Assembly: GCA_002189035.1 (NCBI GenBank) | Contig: NEEC01000011.1 | Coordinates: 1,488,001 to 1,552,000, forward strand | Length of the DNA: 64,000 nucleotides | Direction: 5' to 3' | Origin: Utricularia gibba | Lineage: Eukaryota; Streptophyta; Magnoliopsida; Lamiales; Lentibulariaceae | Shown: piece by piece, positions 26,018 to 37,029 of the stretch | How the letters are laid out: the number at the start of each line of letters is the position of its first letter | How positions within the stretch are numbered: position 1 is the stretch's first letter | Made by a program: the position numbers and the translations under genes | Notes under the pieces: generated by a model | What the model was told of the DNA's origin: nothing | What the model saw: the letters and a program-made list of their open reading frames with translations, nothing else | Databases searched by the model: none

Positions 26018-26520
26018 GTGTCGGACGCGGCTGTTATAAATGTCATCGTGTCCAATATTGAAGAATAATTTTCTCTTAAAAAAATTGACATTTACACCAT
26101 GTTATAGAGGTGTGGATATTTGAATTCTAAGATACACGTATTAATAATCTCAAGCAAATCAAGCAACAATAATAGTCATGTAAATACTATATAATCTCAA
26201 GTATGTATTTCTATCAATTTCTAATCATACAAAGCTTAAAAATCTGAAGGCGATTCTAGAAAATAAGATTTTCTAGTAAAAACAAGAATAATCATATAAT
26301 CTTATTCTCTGATTTTAATATAGAACAGTTAAAGACTAGAATATTTAAAAATTAAATAAAATTGTTAATAATTTAGCTTTGAAATAGGTGAATAAGGATT
26401 GGGCACACGCGCAGATTTAATGGAGAGAATGTAGCAAATGTTACTGAATTTACATTGGGGTGCCGATAGGGTGAAAGGTGTCCGACACGTGATTCACCCT
26501 TAACGCGGCCGTGTCCGATC
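26018..26520. mobile_element. Possible foldback/TIR element (~500 bp)
   Basis: The left side near 26020 reads CGGACGCGGCTG, then TTATAAATGTCATCGTGTCC. The reverse complement of the right side near 26515 reads CGGACACGGCCGCG, then TTAAGGGTGAATCACGTGTC. These are GC-rich, imperfect inverted repeats of about 35 bp in AT-rich DNA. No clear target duplication was found, so the exact ends and superfamily are open. Confidence 0.4.
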
Positions 26521-26915
26521 TTGTCTATTTATGGAATGCTACCATATTGCTTGGATGCTGGAATAGCTTGTAATTATGATTGGGGTACTGATATTAATGA
26601 TGTCGATTGTCACTTATAAATAATATTTATGAGTTATTCGCTCACTAGTTTATTCCATTATTTTTATATTTTATTGAATAATTTAAGATAATGTTGGAAT
26701 ATCCGTTTCAGGTCTCCCTCCCGATATACATGCTTCAAGATTATTTCTCCATACCCTCATCTCGATTATTTGGAAACCATATCTTCTATTATTGTATGCC
26801 AAATGGTGTTTCTAATGATAGGGTCGAAAAACTATGATCGAACGACTTGCTTATTACATACCCCTTAACCCCATTGAACTTCATACTCCACGTATTAAGA
26901 ATTTACATATTTTAA

Positions 26916-27195
26916 AGGTAGTTTGATAGTAAAATATCAATATGTTTAAATATAATGTAATCAATTATATACAACATTTGATATTCGAGAATAAAAATTT
27001 GAATATGTGACTTATATAGATATAATCAATACATTTATTCCTCGTTTATTTATATATATTACTTACATGTTCAAAAAATGAGTATATCAATAACATAATT
27101 ATATAGGATTAATATACATATACTAGTTAATAAAACAATGATATATGTGTAAATTTAAGTATAAATCTTTTATACTATAATATCAAACACTCTTT
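26916..27195 (+). mobile_element. Tourist-like MITE, copy B
   Basis: About 280 bp flanked by TAA (26913-26915 and 27196-27198). The ends read AGGTAGTTTGATAG and, inverted, AGAGTGTTTGATA. The interior shares ATATAATGTAATCAATTATA, then ACATTTGATATTC and ACATGTTCAAAAAATGA with copies A and C, in the same orientation. Confidence 0.7.
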
Positions 27196-27198
27196 TAA

Positions 27199-27614
27199 AA
27201 GCCTGAAATACGATATCAACTCCACCTCCATTCGAATGTTTTGGGTAGGAATTCGACCCATCTGGTGCCGGCAATTCAATCCAACATCGCATATGTAAAG
27301 GAGGAGCCAAATGGAGTGGATTGCTAGTGTAGTGTAGTGCGATGGCCTGGTGCTGTCTCCATATTTGGGTTGTTATTGCCAACAAAATTTGGCGTATTTT
27401 TTAAGAGGTGGGCGGTTGGAAATGGTCCACACCCATGTTCCTTGTTCTATCAACTCATGTGCCAACCCCTTTAAAGTGCAAGTGATGATGTAGTGGGATT
27501 GCTTCATATCCCATCTCTATGCCAATCCAACACGGATACACCCTCACGAAAAAGGACAACTCCGATCGTGGCTTGTTTCTTCAGGGCAATTCCATGGCTG
27601 TCGGAGGAGGCCTT

Positions 27615-27657
<43 letters not shown>

Positions 27658-28175
27658 CACTCACTCAACAACCAGAGATCGAATTTCCACTCCCATTTTC
27701 GATCAATGTCTTCTTCTACATGGGATGGCATCGAAATAAAGTTCTTCATTGAACATTTTGAACTCCCAACTCTTTAGGGGTCCATAAGGAGTTAATACGT
27801 GACTTAGGTGTGTTGACTGAAAAAAGAACAATAACACTCAGAATCAATAAACCATAGATTCAATAATTCATATGCTAAGGATATTCGGATAGGATGCAAT
27901 TGAATTCACAAAATTAGGAAACGGTTGTGATCTAATCCCATCCTCAGACTAGTAAATTGGCTTTGGTGATCCAAGACCAAGCAATTATTATATTAAACTT
28001 ATTCTATCAATACACGAATTGTTGAAATAATCCACCAGACGATGATTAATGGAATGCATGCCCATGCAGTAACAACAATAGTACTAATAATCAGAAACCA
28101 TCTTCTGAGACATGTACGGGGCTGCTGGCATCTACTTTTCACTCTCTCCTTTTACCCTTTCTTTCACCCCCACCA
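27199..28175. other. Intergenic DNA with a CA microsatellite
   Basis: No gene seen. The plus-strand ORFs at 27493-27777 and 27519-27752 exist only because the CA run is open in two frames. Confidence 0.4.
27616..27655. repeat. (CA)20 microsatellite
   Basis: A perfect 40-bp dinucleotide run, likely length-variable. Confidence 0.95.
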
Positions 28176-28184
28176 CTATTTTTT

Positions 28185-28305
28185 GTACAAATTCCTTATC
28201 ACACCAATACTTGGAGAGAATTCCAAGTTCTAACCAACTTTGTCTTTTAGTGGTATATTTCATTTCCACATCATAATTTTTTATTTAATTTTTATACAAA
28301 AATTC
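28185..28305 (+). repeat. MULE 5' terminal inverted repeat
   Basis: About 121 bp that pair with 32000-32121 in inverted orientation, with scattered mismatches and small indels. The outermost bases differ (GTAC against GGGGG) and similarity starts at AAATTC. Confidence 0.9.
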
Positions 28306-28399
28306 AATAATCATTTTTTATTTATATTTTACACGAAAATTCAAATAAATAATATATTATATTTTTTTTAATATTATATTATAATCAATTGTTCAACAC

Positions 28400-28975
28400 A
28401 ATAATACATACGTGACATTAACATGTTTAGATTTTAGCATTAAAATTCTGTAAAAAGTTTGGTGTAACATTATATTAATTTATCTTTTTTTCAATTCAAA
28501 ATTAAAAAACGAATCAATAGTACAAATGTGATACTTACATGTTCAGAAATAGCATTAAAATTCTGAAAAAAGTTTGGTGTAACATTATATTAATTTATCT
28601 TTTTTCCAATTCAAAATTAAAAAACGAATTAATAGTACAAATGTGATACTGACATGTTCAGAAATAGCATTAAAATTCTGAAAAAAGTTTGGTATAATAA
28701 TAAATTAATTTGTTATTTTTTCAATTCAAAATTAAAAAACGAAACAATATTACACATGTGATACTGATATGTTCAGATTTTAACATTAAAATTCTGAAAA
28801 AGTTTGGTGTAATATTAAATTCATTTGTCTTTTTTCCAATTCAAAATTCAAAAATGAATCAATAGTACACATGTGATACTGACATGTTCAAATTTTAAAA
28901 TTAAAATTCTGAAAAAGTTTGGTGTAATATTAAATTCATTTGTCTTTTTTCCAATTCAAAATTCAAAAACGAAGT
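28400..28975 (+). repeat. Five 115-bp tandem repeats in the MULE 5' subterminal region
   Basis: The phrase AGTTTGGTGTAA, or a close variant, starts at 28456, 28571, 28686, 28801 and 28916, a spacing of exactly 115 bp each time. Each unit also contains ATGTTCAGA-like, TTAAAATTCTG and CAATTCAAAATT phrases. The last two units share substitutions and look most recently duplicated. The array ends about 60 bp before the transposase start. Subterminal repeats of this kind could bind transposase or carry the promoter. Confidence 0.92.
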
Positions 28976-29036
28976 ATATAATCAAATACACATCTCATAT
29001 CATCATTCTTTCTCTTTTTTTTCTCTTACAATTTCA

Positions 29037-31742
29037 ATGGCTTCCTCTCCAATTGAGATCCGGTTGTACTGGGGAGGTAACTTGTTTTATGGAAACAATG
29101 GTATGTGCTATGATTCACCACCACGATTTTCTGCTTGGGTTGCTCGGGATACCTCAATATCCATGCTGCTGTCGTTGATTTATGAAGTTATGCAACTATC
29201 TTCAATTGAGTATTCTATTACCATCATTGTGAATTATGTTGCTATGGATTCAACAATGGGTTTTCAGAGGTACTGCCATCCTCTTGATCAAACGGATGAT
29301 AGTTTGTCTTTGATTTTTAATCAAAGTCGTATGGTTTCAAGTGTTGATATCTATATTAGTGCAATTCCAAGTTTCATGAATTTGATCATTCAACAACACA
29401 CTGGTATGTAATTTTTTTTCCAAATAACATTTATTATTATTAGTTTTAAATTACATTTTGGATATTTTTTTGAATTTATATGATTAAATTATGCTAATGA
29501 TATATTTTAAGTTTTATTTCTAGTTAATGTTGGAGAAGCATCAACCAATCATAATAATCCATGCACTTCAACAACATATCACAATTTTTCACCACCAGAA
29601 TCACCTTGTGATGAAAACATATTATGGGATTCGGATAATTTATGTGAGGAAGATGCTACTGAGCAAGCTGAAAACGAAATGATGCAAGAAGTAATTCCAT
29701 CTCCACTTTCTTCAAGTGATGATGATGAACAAATAGAAGGCAGGTTTTATGAAAGCGATGTGGCAATGGAAGTTCCAACAGCAGTTGAGTTTGAAAAGAC
29801 TTTAAACTTCTATGATGGGACAAACGATGATCCATGCAAGGGGGTTTTCTTCAAAGATAAAACTTTAATGAAGGTAGCATTGAATTATTATTGTATCACG
29901 AAGCTGAAAAGGCCTTTTCATGTTGAGAAGAGCAACAACGAGTAGTATGAAATAAACTGTATCAATCAAAATGCAACACCTCCATGTGAATGGCGTGTTA
30001 GGGTATGGAATAGCAGTGTCACTCAGTTTTGGACTGTGACACAATATGAGAGGCCTCATACTTGCTTTTCTAGCATTTCCAGAACTGCTAGAAATGATAG
30101 CATTACTAGCAACTTTGTGTCTCTTCATATTATGAACAAGGTTAAAGCGAATCCAGGGATACGTGTTTCTGATGTCATTGATGATATTGATGAAGTTTAT
30201 CATTTTAAGATATCATATAAGCTTGGATGGATTGCTATTAGGCGTGCTATCATGCATATGTATGGTACTTGGGAGGAATCGGTGACAAAGCTCCCTTCTT
30301 ATTTGTTATCTATTAAGGAATCTAATCCAGGTAAGTCATTTTTATTATTTTACAAATATTGATGTTTGTTTACTAACATATTTGTTTTATCACAGATACT
30401 ATGTTTGAATATGAGAATCTTCGTTCTCATGATGGCAAGCAAATGCTACACCATATATTTTGGGCTTTTGGATCATGCGTCCATGCTTTTAGGTATTGTC
30501 GTCCGGTTATTACTGTTGATGGAACACATCTATATGCAGGATATAGATATCACCTTCTAATAGCATGCACACTTGATGTTGACCGCACTATAATTCCACT
30601 TGCATTTGCTATTGTTGAGGAAGAATCTTATGAATCCTGCTATTGGTTTTTTAACCTTTTGGTTAAGCATATCGTGAAAGGACGTCGTATTTGTCTAATA
30701 ACTGATCGTGGTGCAGGATTATTATCTGCGATTAAGGATATACTTGCTTTCAATGAGCCTATAGGAGATTATAGATTTTGTATGCAACATCTACTTGCAA
30801 ATTTTATATCCCATTTCAGGTCGAAACATTTGGTTAATTTATTTTGGGAAGCTGTCTTGACTTCAAAAAAAGAAAAGTTTCAGATAGCTATGCAGAAAAT
30901 CATAAATAAGAATGAGGCAACATTTGAGTATCTCCATGAAATCGATCCAAAGCGATGGACATTATCATATGATGATGGCATTAGGTAACTTGAAATGGAA
31001 TAATTTTATTCATATTATTACTATGTTAACTTTATATTTCTTATTTTTGCAGATGTGGTGTGCATACCACAAGTATCTCTGAATCATTAAATAGTGTTTT
31101 ACGTGGGGCACGAAGATTACCTCCAAAAGCTCTTGTTGAGGCAACTTTCGAGAGATGTGTAAAGATTTTCACAAACAGTAAAGCGAAGATAGATTTACTC
31201 ATGGAAAGGGTCAATTGCTTACTCTATATTCACTATCTGTTTATAGGAAATGTGATGACAAATCAATCAACTACAGGATCGAGAAATACAATGCAAAGAA
31301 AATGAGTGTCACTGTGATGTCTCGAAGCAAAAATTCTAGAAAAAACACACATTATTATATTGTTTGTTTGACAGATTTGACATGTACTTGTGGAAAGTGG
31401 CAGCAAAAAGTTATTCCATGTTCACATGCTATTCAGGTAAGAATTATCTTTTGATGTATTATGTTATTTGTAATATTATAACAGTTGTTAATTTTATTTT
31501 TCTCTTAGCTATACAAGGAATTCAATGAAGATGCAAGTTCTTATATTTCAAAATATTATCAAGTGAAGACCCTTGTAAAAATATACAAAAGTCAATTTAA
31601 TCCACCAATTCCTGAGACTGGATGGGGTGCATCTCCATTTGATCTTGTTCACAATCTTGCAAGAAGAGTGAATACCAGAGGTTGTGCTAGATCAACACCA
31701 TTTTCAAGCAGCTTAACTCATATACATTCGAAGAGAAGATGA
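29037..31742 (+). pseudogene. MULE transposase (MURA-like), one stop and one frameshift
   Basis: Exons are 29037-29403, 29524-30330, 30396-30984, 31053-31436 and 31509-31742. All introns are GT-AG and phase-consistent, giving about 793 codon positions. An N-terminal PB1-like region (IEIRLYWGGNLFYG) is followed by an acidic linker and the MuDR DNA-binding region (GVFFKDKTLMKVALNYYCI). The MULE catalytic core has VDGTHLY (first Asp), ITDRGAG (second Asp) and the CMQHLLANF block. The C-terminal SWIM zinc finger reads CTCGKWQQKVIPCSHAI. Translation is broken by a TAG at 29943-29945, between the linker/DNA-binding part and the core, and by a one-base loss in the GGG run near 31208-31210, after which the frame resumes as QLLTLYSLSVY. 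Everything else is intact, so this is a recently inactivated copy or partly a sequence error. Confidence 0.92.
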
Positions 31743-31999
31743 AGAGTTGATTAATTTCAATTTTAGATATTTTCGAAAATGTGTTTTTGAGACTTTGGGA
31801 TTTTAATTCGAATAATATTGTTTATGCATTTATTAAATATTTTATTACATAATTTTTGCATATATTTAATTGTTATGTTTTAATTTATTGATTAATATAA
31901 ATATTGTAATATAATTATATTGTAATATATTATATTTAAATTTTTTAATATAAAATATGATTAAATATATATTTTTTTAGAAAAGTATGCATTTATATG

Positions 32000-32121
32000 A
32001 ATTTTCGTGCAAAAATAAATAAGAAATGATGATGTGTAAATGAAATAAACCACAAAATGACAAAGTTGGCTAGAACTTGAAATTATCTCTCCAAATATTG
32101 GTGTGATAAAGAATTTCCCCC
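32000..32121 (-). repeat. MULE 3' terminal inverted repeat
   Basis: Inverted partner of 28185-28305. It ends at a C run directly before the CTATTTTTT target duplication. Confidence 0.9.
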
Positions 32122-32130
32122 CTATTTTTT

Positions 32131-34330
32131 ACCCCGACACTTTCCTCCATTTCCTATCTAAGTATGGGTATTTGACAGAGTTGGGGCCCGTGAGCTGATG
32201 TGCAGGAAAAAAGTATGTGAACTGGGGGAGTTAGATTAGGGTTGGGTTCCGAGTAGAAGAAGCATGGCATGGGATGGAGACATTATTGGAAATGGAAGGA
32301 AAGCGATGATACTTTTAACTCGGCTTTTCACTCAGACTTTAGGTACACGTCACCTTTCATCACATGCTGGTGCAAGTAGCCGGGACTGGGACTGGGACTG
32401 GGAAGGTCCCTTTGCTTTATCGCGACACTACATACGATTGCTAAACCAAACTCATGGCTGCCTTCTCTGCTCTGCTCTCTCCTCTCCCGTCTCCTTATTT
32501 GCTTGTTCCGATGGCTTTCGGAATCACCATCCCGTTTTCATACTTTCATTCTCAAAGCCACGTAAAATATAATTAGGAACCATAAACTCAAACACATTAA
32601 TATGATTCCAAACACAACACACAGGTTTCCTAACAAAGGTATTTATAGTTCGGAATAATAAACTATACCTACATTTGAAAAAATCACTCCATAATTGATT
32701 TTAATAGAATTAAGAATTCTGATAGAATGAGACTTCATATATGTTTAGAATTATTATTTTTTTTAGAATAAATGTTATAGAATAAATTCATGTTTAAAAT
32801 ATAAAAAATGAGAATTCATATTAAAATTATAATTTAAAACATAAGGTAATTAAATTATTTAAAAGTAATTCTCCAAAATTAATTCTCATATAATAGAATT
32901 TGAAATAAGTTTAAAAGAAAGAATTGATTTTGAATAAAATTAATTATGATGATTTCCAAAGGTTTGATTATAAAACCAGGGTACAAAGTACAGACACACG
33001 GGTGCCCAAACCCACCCCTTTTTCGAGGCCCGCCGCACCTTTAGCCAAAGATAGTTTGGGCCTGTTATGGGCCTACCTTGGATGTATTTGGGCTTGGGAC
33101 TAATCACTAAGAAGCCTTTCAGTATCAAAATTAGGTTGGTGTAGGTCATTTTGGGCCGTATGTGCACGTATATCTTCTTTTATTTGATAGAGCATGAGAG
33201 ATTATTTTGTACTATATGAATCATTATTTTGCTAAGAATTGATTTGTTATACTATACATTAGTTATTATTACAATTTATTTATTTCTTTCTTGATTTATG
33301 ATAAAATACAAAATAATCTATTATATGGATTAATTCCATAATTCAAAATAGAATATTACCCTTCCATTCCAGAAAACATTTAATTCAATGATCAATTTTA
33401 TTATTTTTCAAGAAGATTTTCTACCTTCAATTTCACTATTTTTTTGCATATCTAATTGAGACCATATAACAGAAAATGGTGTAAAAAAAAAGAAAGTGTC
33501 AATAAAAACAAAGGAGCTCATATAAAAAATTTATTTCATCATGAGTATTTCAATTTATTTAAATTAACTACACACACGTCTCTAATGAATAAATTAAAAG
33601 TTGATTGGAAAAAAAAGAAAGAAAAGAAAACCAAAACTAAAACCGGAGCGTGTAGCTTCAACTTCGATAATGGTCAATTATGGTGCTAGGGCACTCAGTT
33701 TCCACGCCTAAGATTAATTAATTAATGCCTAGAGCGTAATTAATTGATCTAAGAAGTAAAGATATTATCATATGATTTTTTTATAAAACATCTTCAATGT
33801 TATAAATGATGAAAAAGACTGTAAATTAATTGTACGAACAGTTTTATCCAATTTAACCAGACTATTATTATGAATATTTTATTATACAAAATGAATTAAA
33901 AAGCGTGGAAACAAACCTTGTCGCACCACACACGCCTTTCTTCCAAGAATGGAAATGGTGTCCTTTCCAGGCAATAAAATATTCATGCACGTAAATGCAT
34001 TGTCTGAATATTATTATGATAATTATTATTTCCAAAACACAGGCATTCAAGAATTTCTTCTAATTACTATTTATTAGAATTATTTAAACCATAAATATTA
34101 GAAGGATAAGGAAAATAGTTAGAACAAGCATTTGGAGGTGCCCCTTAGAAAAAATGCATCTATTATTGAATTATAATATCACATTTCTTTTTTTTTTTCT
34201 TTCTCGTTAGAACAACGACAAATATGTAATAGAGTGGCGGATTCCGATCATTAGCATGGAATATGTAATGTAGAAAGTAAGGGACGTAGCTTAATGCTGC
34301 AATTACCGATAAACCCTTCTCCCTGATCGC
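32131..34330. other. Intergenic DNA, no gene accepted
   Basis: A GC-richer tract at 32180-32570 contains a 102-codon ORF without family features. The stretch 32990-33170 is also GC-richer, with GGGCC motifs. The remainder is AT-rich. Positions 34250-34330 are probably the 3' UTR of the proline-rich protein gene. Confidence 0.35.
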
Positions 34331-34720
34331 TTACCAGAAGGCCGTGATCGCTAACAGGATCAACGGCATGGCGGATCCGATGGAAAGGCGCCTGCCGGAG
34401 TTGGGGTACGACGTCGACGGATACAAGTCTCCGGGTGGTCCACTTATGATAATGTAAGGAGGCCCAGGTGGGTCCCAGCACCCTCCGCACGCTGGCGGTG
34501 GAGGGGGTGGGCATTTTTTGACCGGGGGCGGAGGCGGAGGCGGACATAGCGAGGGTGGCGGAGGCGGAGGTGGAGACGGGAAACAAGGGAGGTTGCAGGG
34601 GCAGCCACCGCACTTGGTGCCGGGGTCGAGGCCGCCGTCGCCGTCGCCATCTTCGGCGTGAACTCCGAGTACCAAAACGGCGGCGAGCGTTAGATGCATC
34701 AGCCAGTTGATCCTCCCCAT
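34331..34720 (-). CDS. Small secreted proline-rich/extensin-like protein, probably GPI-anchored
   Basis: This intronless 129-residue ORF begins with a signal peptide (MGRINWLMHLTLAAVLVLGVHA, cleavage likely near residue 22). A Cys-rich stretch CGGCPCNLPC follows, then three runs of six or seven prolines broken by Ser, Cys, Leu or Lys. A second CGGC and a PPGPPY segment come next. The last ~16 residues are hydrophobic (MPLILLAITAFW at the end), as in GPI-anchor signals. Such hydroxyproline-rich proteins are modified in the ER/Golgi and sit in the wall or on the outer membrane face. GC content is far above the flanks. Antisense ORFs over the same bases are shadows of the proline codons. Its exact role is unknown. 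Confidence 0.8.
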   Translation of the reverse strand: MGRINWLMHLTLAAVLVLGVHAEDGDGDGGLDPGTKCGGCPCNLPCFPSPPPPPPPSLCPPPPPPPVKKCPPPPPPACGGCWDPPGPPYIIISGPPGDLYPSTSYPNSGRRLSIGSAMPLILLAITAFW

Positions 34721-35940
34721 GGAAGAGAAGTCGGAGATGGAGAAGGGGTGTTGAGAAATGTATGTCCTAACAACGCCTACTTAGGGCGTGGGAAGAAAGA
34801 ACTGTGGCGGAGAAAAGTAAATAAAATAATCGAGCCCTTTTCCCTACCTGTAAATGTACATGAATATACAGTAATTCAATTAAATTTGGAAAATCACCAA
34901 TCAAATCTCCTAATGAATATAGCATTTTTCCAACATTAATTTAAAATTCAAGTATTAATCAACACACAAAGTACTCCTGTCCAAAAATCACTTTTCAAGT
35001 GGCATGAGTTCTTACAAATTGTTCCCTGGCAATAGTTCTTACAAATCACTTTTGGGAGACATTGAATGATTTATACCTCCTGCCCACTAATTCATGCATC
35101 GGGAATGATGGAATGGAAAGCAAGCCATTTATTGTGAATCATATGAAAAGCCTTCCATATCAAGTGCTGTGCCAAAACGAACCTCAATTATTTACTTCTC
35201 CAACTATTCTATACACTTCATTTCATGTCATGCCCCTCAGAATCAACAACGAGAATAAGTCATTACGCACTTATTTTTGTATAATATCACTCATTTCAAG
35301 CATCCAATCATCACAGTTTTAAATTATCTTTTTTTTTTTGAGAAAAGTTCGATAAAATCTCTTATGTAAAATCAAAAGAATTATTCTATTTAAATATATT
35401 CTCTCCTTCATCTATAATTAATTTGAAATATTACCAGTAGGCCTCTGCCCTTACATTTAATAAGGTGTTGGTCTTGAAAATTATTGTTTGGTAGCCAACT
35501 TTATGTAATTCAAAAACTGATTTCCAATGGGGTGAGGTGATTTCATCCACAAGTGTGTGTGTGTGTGTGTGTGTTTATTTTGATGTCCCTTAGAAAGAAT
35601 GCATAATGAGAAGTAAAGAATAGAGGGATGTGGGAGTGTGCAGCATGTGGCATAGCCCAACCTAATGCCACTGGGATTTCAATAATGGAGAGGTTTGGTT
35701 GTTTTACTTGGAAGTCAAGAGGAGTGGAGAGGAGCATTTCGTGTGGGTAGAAAAGGCGAAGGAAGCCAGCTCTTCGTGATCCACCCACCCCACACGCCCC
35801 TAACCACTTCTATTCATATTTTTATATATATAATTATTACTAGCTCATAACAAATTTGAATTTTTATTTTTTAATAATGTTAAAATTAGTAATCATTTTT
35901 TGTATTTTGTATAGCAATTCCTTTTTTATTGAAGTTGGTC
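34721..35940. other. Intergenic DNA with a GT microsatellite
   Basis: Upstream region of the proline-rich protein gene (transcribed leftward), then AT-rich DNA. ORFs at 34694-34939, 35062-35322 and 35543-35788 lack domain or coding signals. Confidence 0.35.
35553..35574. repeat. (GT)11 microsatellite
   Basis: A perfect 22-bp dinucleotide run. Confidence 0.9.
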
Positions 35941-35943
35941 TAA

Positions 35944-36207
35944 GGAATCGTTTGATAGTAAAGTATTAGTATATTTAAATATAATACAATTAAGTATGTA
36001 TAATCGATAATGTTTGATATACGAAAATAAAAGTTTGAGTATAGAACTAGTATATACTAGATTCCCTTTGCATTTATATATATACTCAAAAAATAAATAT
36101 GTCAGCGATATAATCATATAAAATTGATATACTTATTCTAATAAATCAAACAATGGCATATGTATACATAGATATAAATTTTCTATAATCTCTTATCAAA
36201 CGGCTCC
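35944..36207 (+). mobile_element. Tourist-like MITE, copy C (best-preserved)
   Basis: A 264-bp element with inverted ends GGAATCGTTTGATA and, from the right end, GGAGCCGTTTGATA (12 of 14 match). It is flanked by TAA on both sides (35941-35943 and 36208-36210). The interior matches copies A and B in order (ATATTTAAATATAAT, then AATGTTTGATAT, then ATATAATCATATAA). The short TWA duplication and GG(A/G)xCGTTTG end fit Tourist elements, which PIF/Harbinger transposases mobilise. Confidence 0.8.
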
Positions 36208-36210
36208 TAA

Positions 36211-36949
36211 GTGTGGCTCCATCCGTGTTTGATGTTATTGAGCCAATCCAACTTTTTTATATACGTTTTGAAGAATGAAAAATCATGATTTAATGCATTT
36301 TTTAGATCCAATCAGAACATTTTATAATTTAATTATTATCGACATTTTAAAATGGATGGATCCAAACATGTTCTGTTGATCGCACCTCGAATATTAGTAT
36401 TATAAAAATGATGTTTTGAATATTTTTTAATTGATTCTTTTATTTTGGTGATCAGTATAGATCTAATAAATATTAAATATTGAGACTGTAGCAAAAGAAA
36501 AATGCTTAATAACTTTCATTTAATGAACACAAAATCTATAAGAACAAGATTGACAAGAAAAAATTACACATTCTCCATTGATTGGTAGGATATAAATATC
36601 CAATATTGAGGTTACACAAGCATTCTATCAGTGTAACAAAAACAAAATAAAAGGTCTAATAATCTAGACCAGTGGTTTTAACTACAAAATCATTTCATGA
36701 TAAAAAAGGATTTTTTCCAATAACTTTCAATCTTATTTGAATTGAGGTTAATCTCCAACAATCAGTAATCTTATTTGAAAATAATATTAATATTAATATA
36801 AATATAATAATAACTATTTAATTTTTAAATATAACTTTTAAATCCATAAATATTTAAATTAAATATGCACAATTACTTAACAAATGATTTCGGTAAGAGT
36901 TTCAAAAATCGAAACAAATTTAATATAGAAATAATATATTGTTATTTTT
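36211..36949. other. AT-rich intergenic DNA
   Basis: Nothing recognisable. Confidence 0.4.
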
Positions 36950-37029
36950 TTTCATATTTCATATTGCCGTGGGTGGAGGAGCTAACTGCATGTGTAATAT
37001 GAAATATGAAATATTTCATATTTCATATT
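36950..37029. repeat. Inverted repeat cluster with a perfect 34-bp palindrome
   Basis: Positions 36996-37029 form a gap-free palindrome whose half-site is AATATGAAATATGAAAT. A further 16-bp copy of one arm, TTTCATATTTCATATT, lies at 36950-36965, so the first palindrome arm can also pair across a 30-bp GC-richer loop. Confidence 0.9.

Larger units (their letters stand above)
28185..32121 (+). mobile_element. Near-complete Mutator-like element (MULE)
   Basis: This 3937-bp element is bounded by a perfect 9-bp direct duplication, CTATTTTTT, at 28176-28184 and 32122-32130. Its ends are long inverted repeats (28185-28305 and 32000-32121) sharing most positions, for example TTATCACACCAATA and CCAACTTTGTC. 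Between them lie a block of 115-bp tandem repeats and a five-exon transposase with all expected domains. TIRs over 100 bp and a 9-bp duplication are the Mutator superfamily signature. The perfect duplication and readable transposase suggest a fairly recent insertion. One nonsense codon and one frameshift make the copy non-autonomous as written. Confidence 0.93.

Noticed and set aside
27493-27777. Two overlapping ORFs encoding His-Thr runs
   Set aside because: They are translations of the (CA)20 microsatellite and have no independent coding evidence.
28400-28975. Regular repeats that could suggest a CRISPR-like array
   Set aside because: The units are contiguous, 115 bp long, without unique spacers, and lie inside a plant MULE.
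32264-32572. 102-codon plus-strand ORF in a GC-richer tract
   Set aside because: No domain, signal peptide or conserved block is visible. It could be an exon relic but cannot be supported.
34251-34650. Two more minus-strand ORFs overlapping the proline-rich protein
   Set aside because: They are frame shadows of CCx codons. Only the 34331-34720 frame has a signal peptide and a GPI-type tail.
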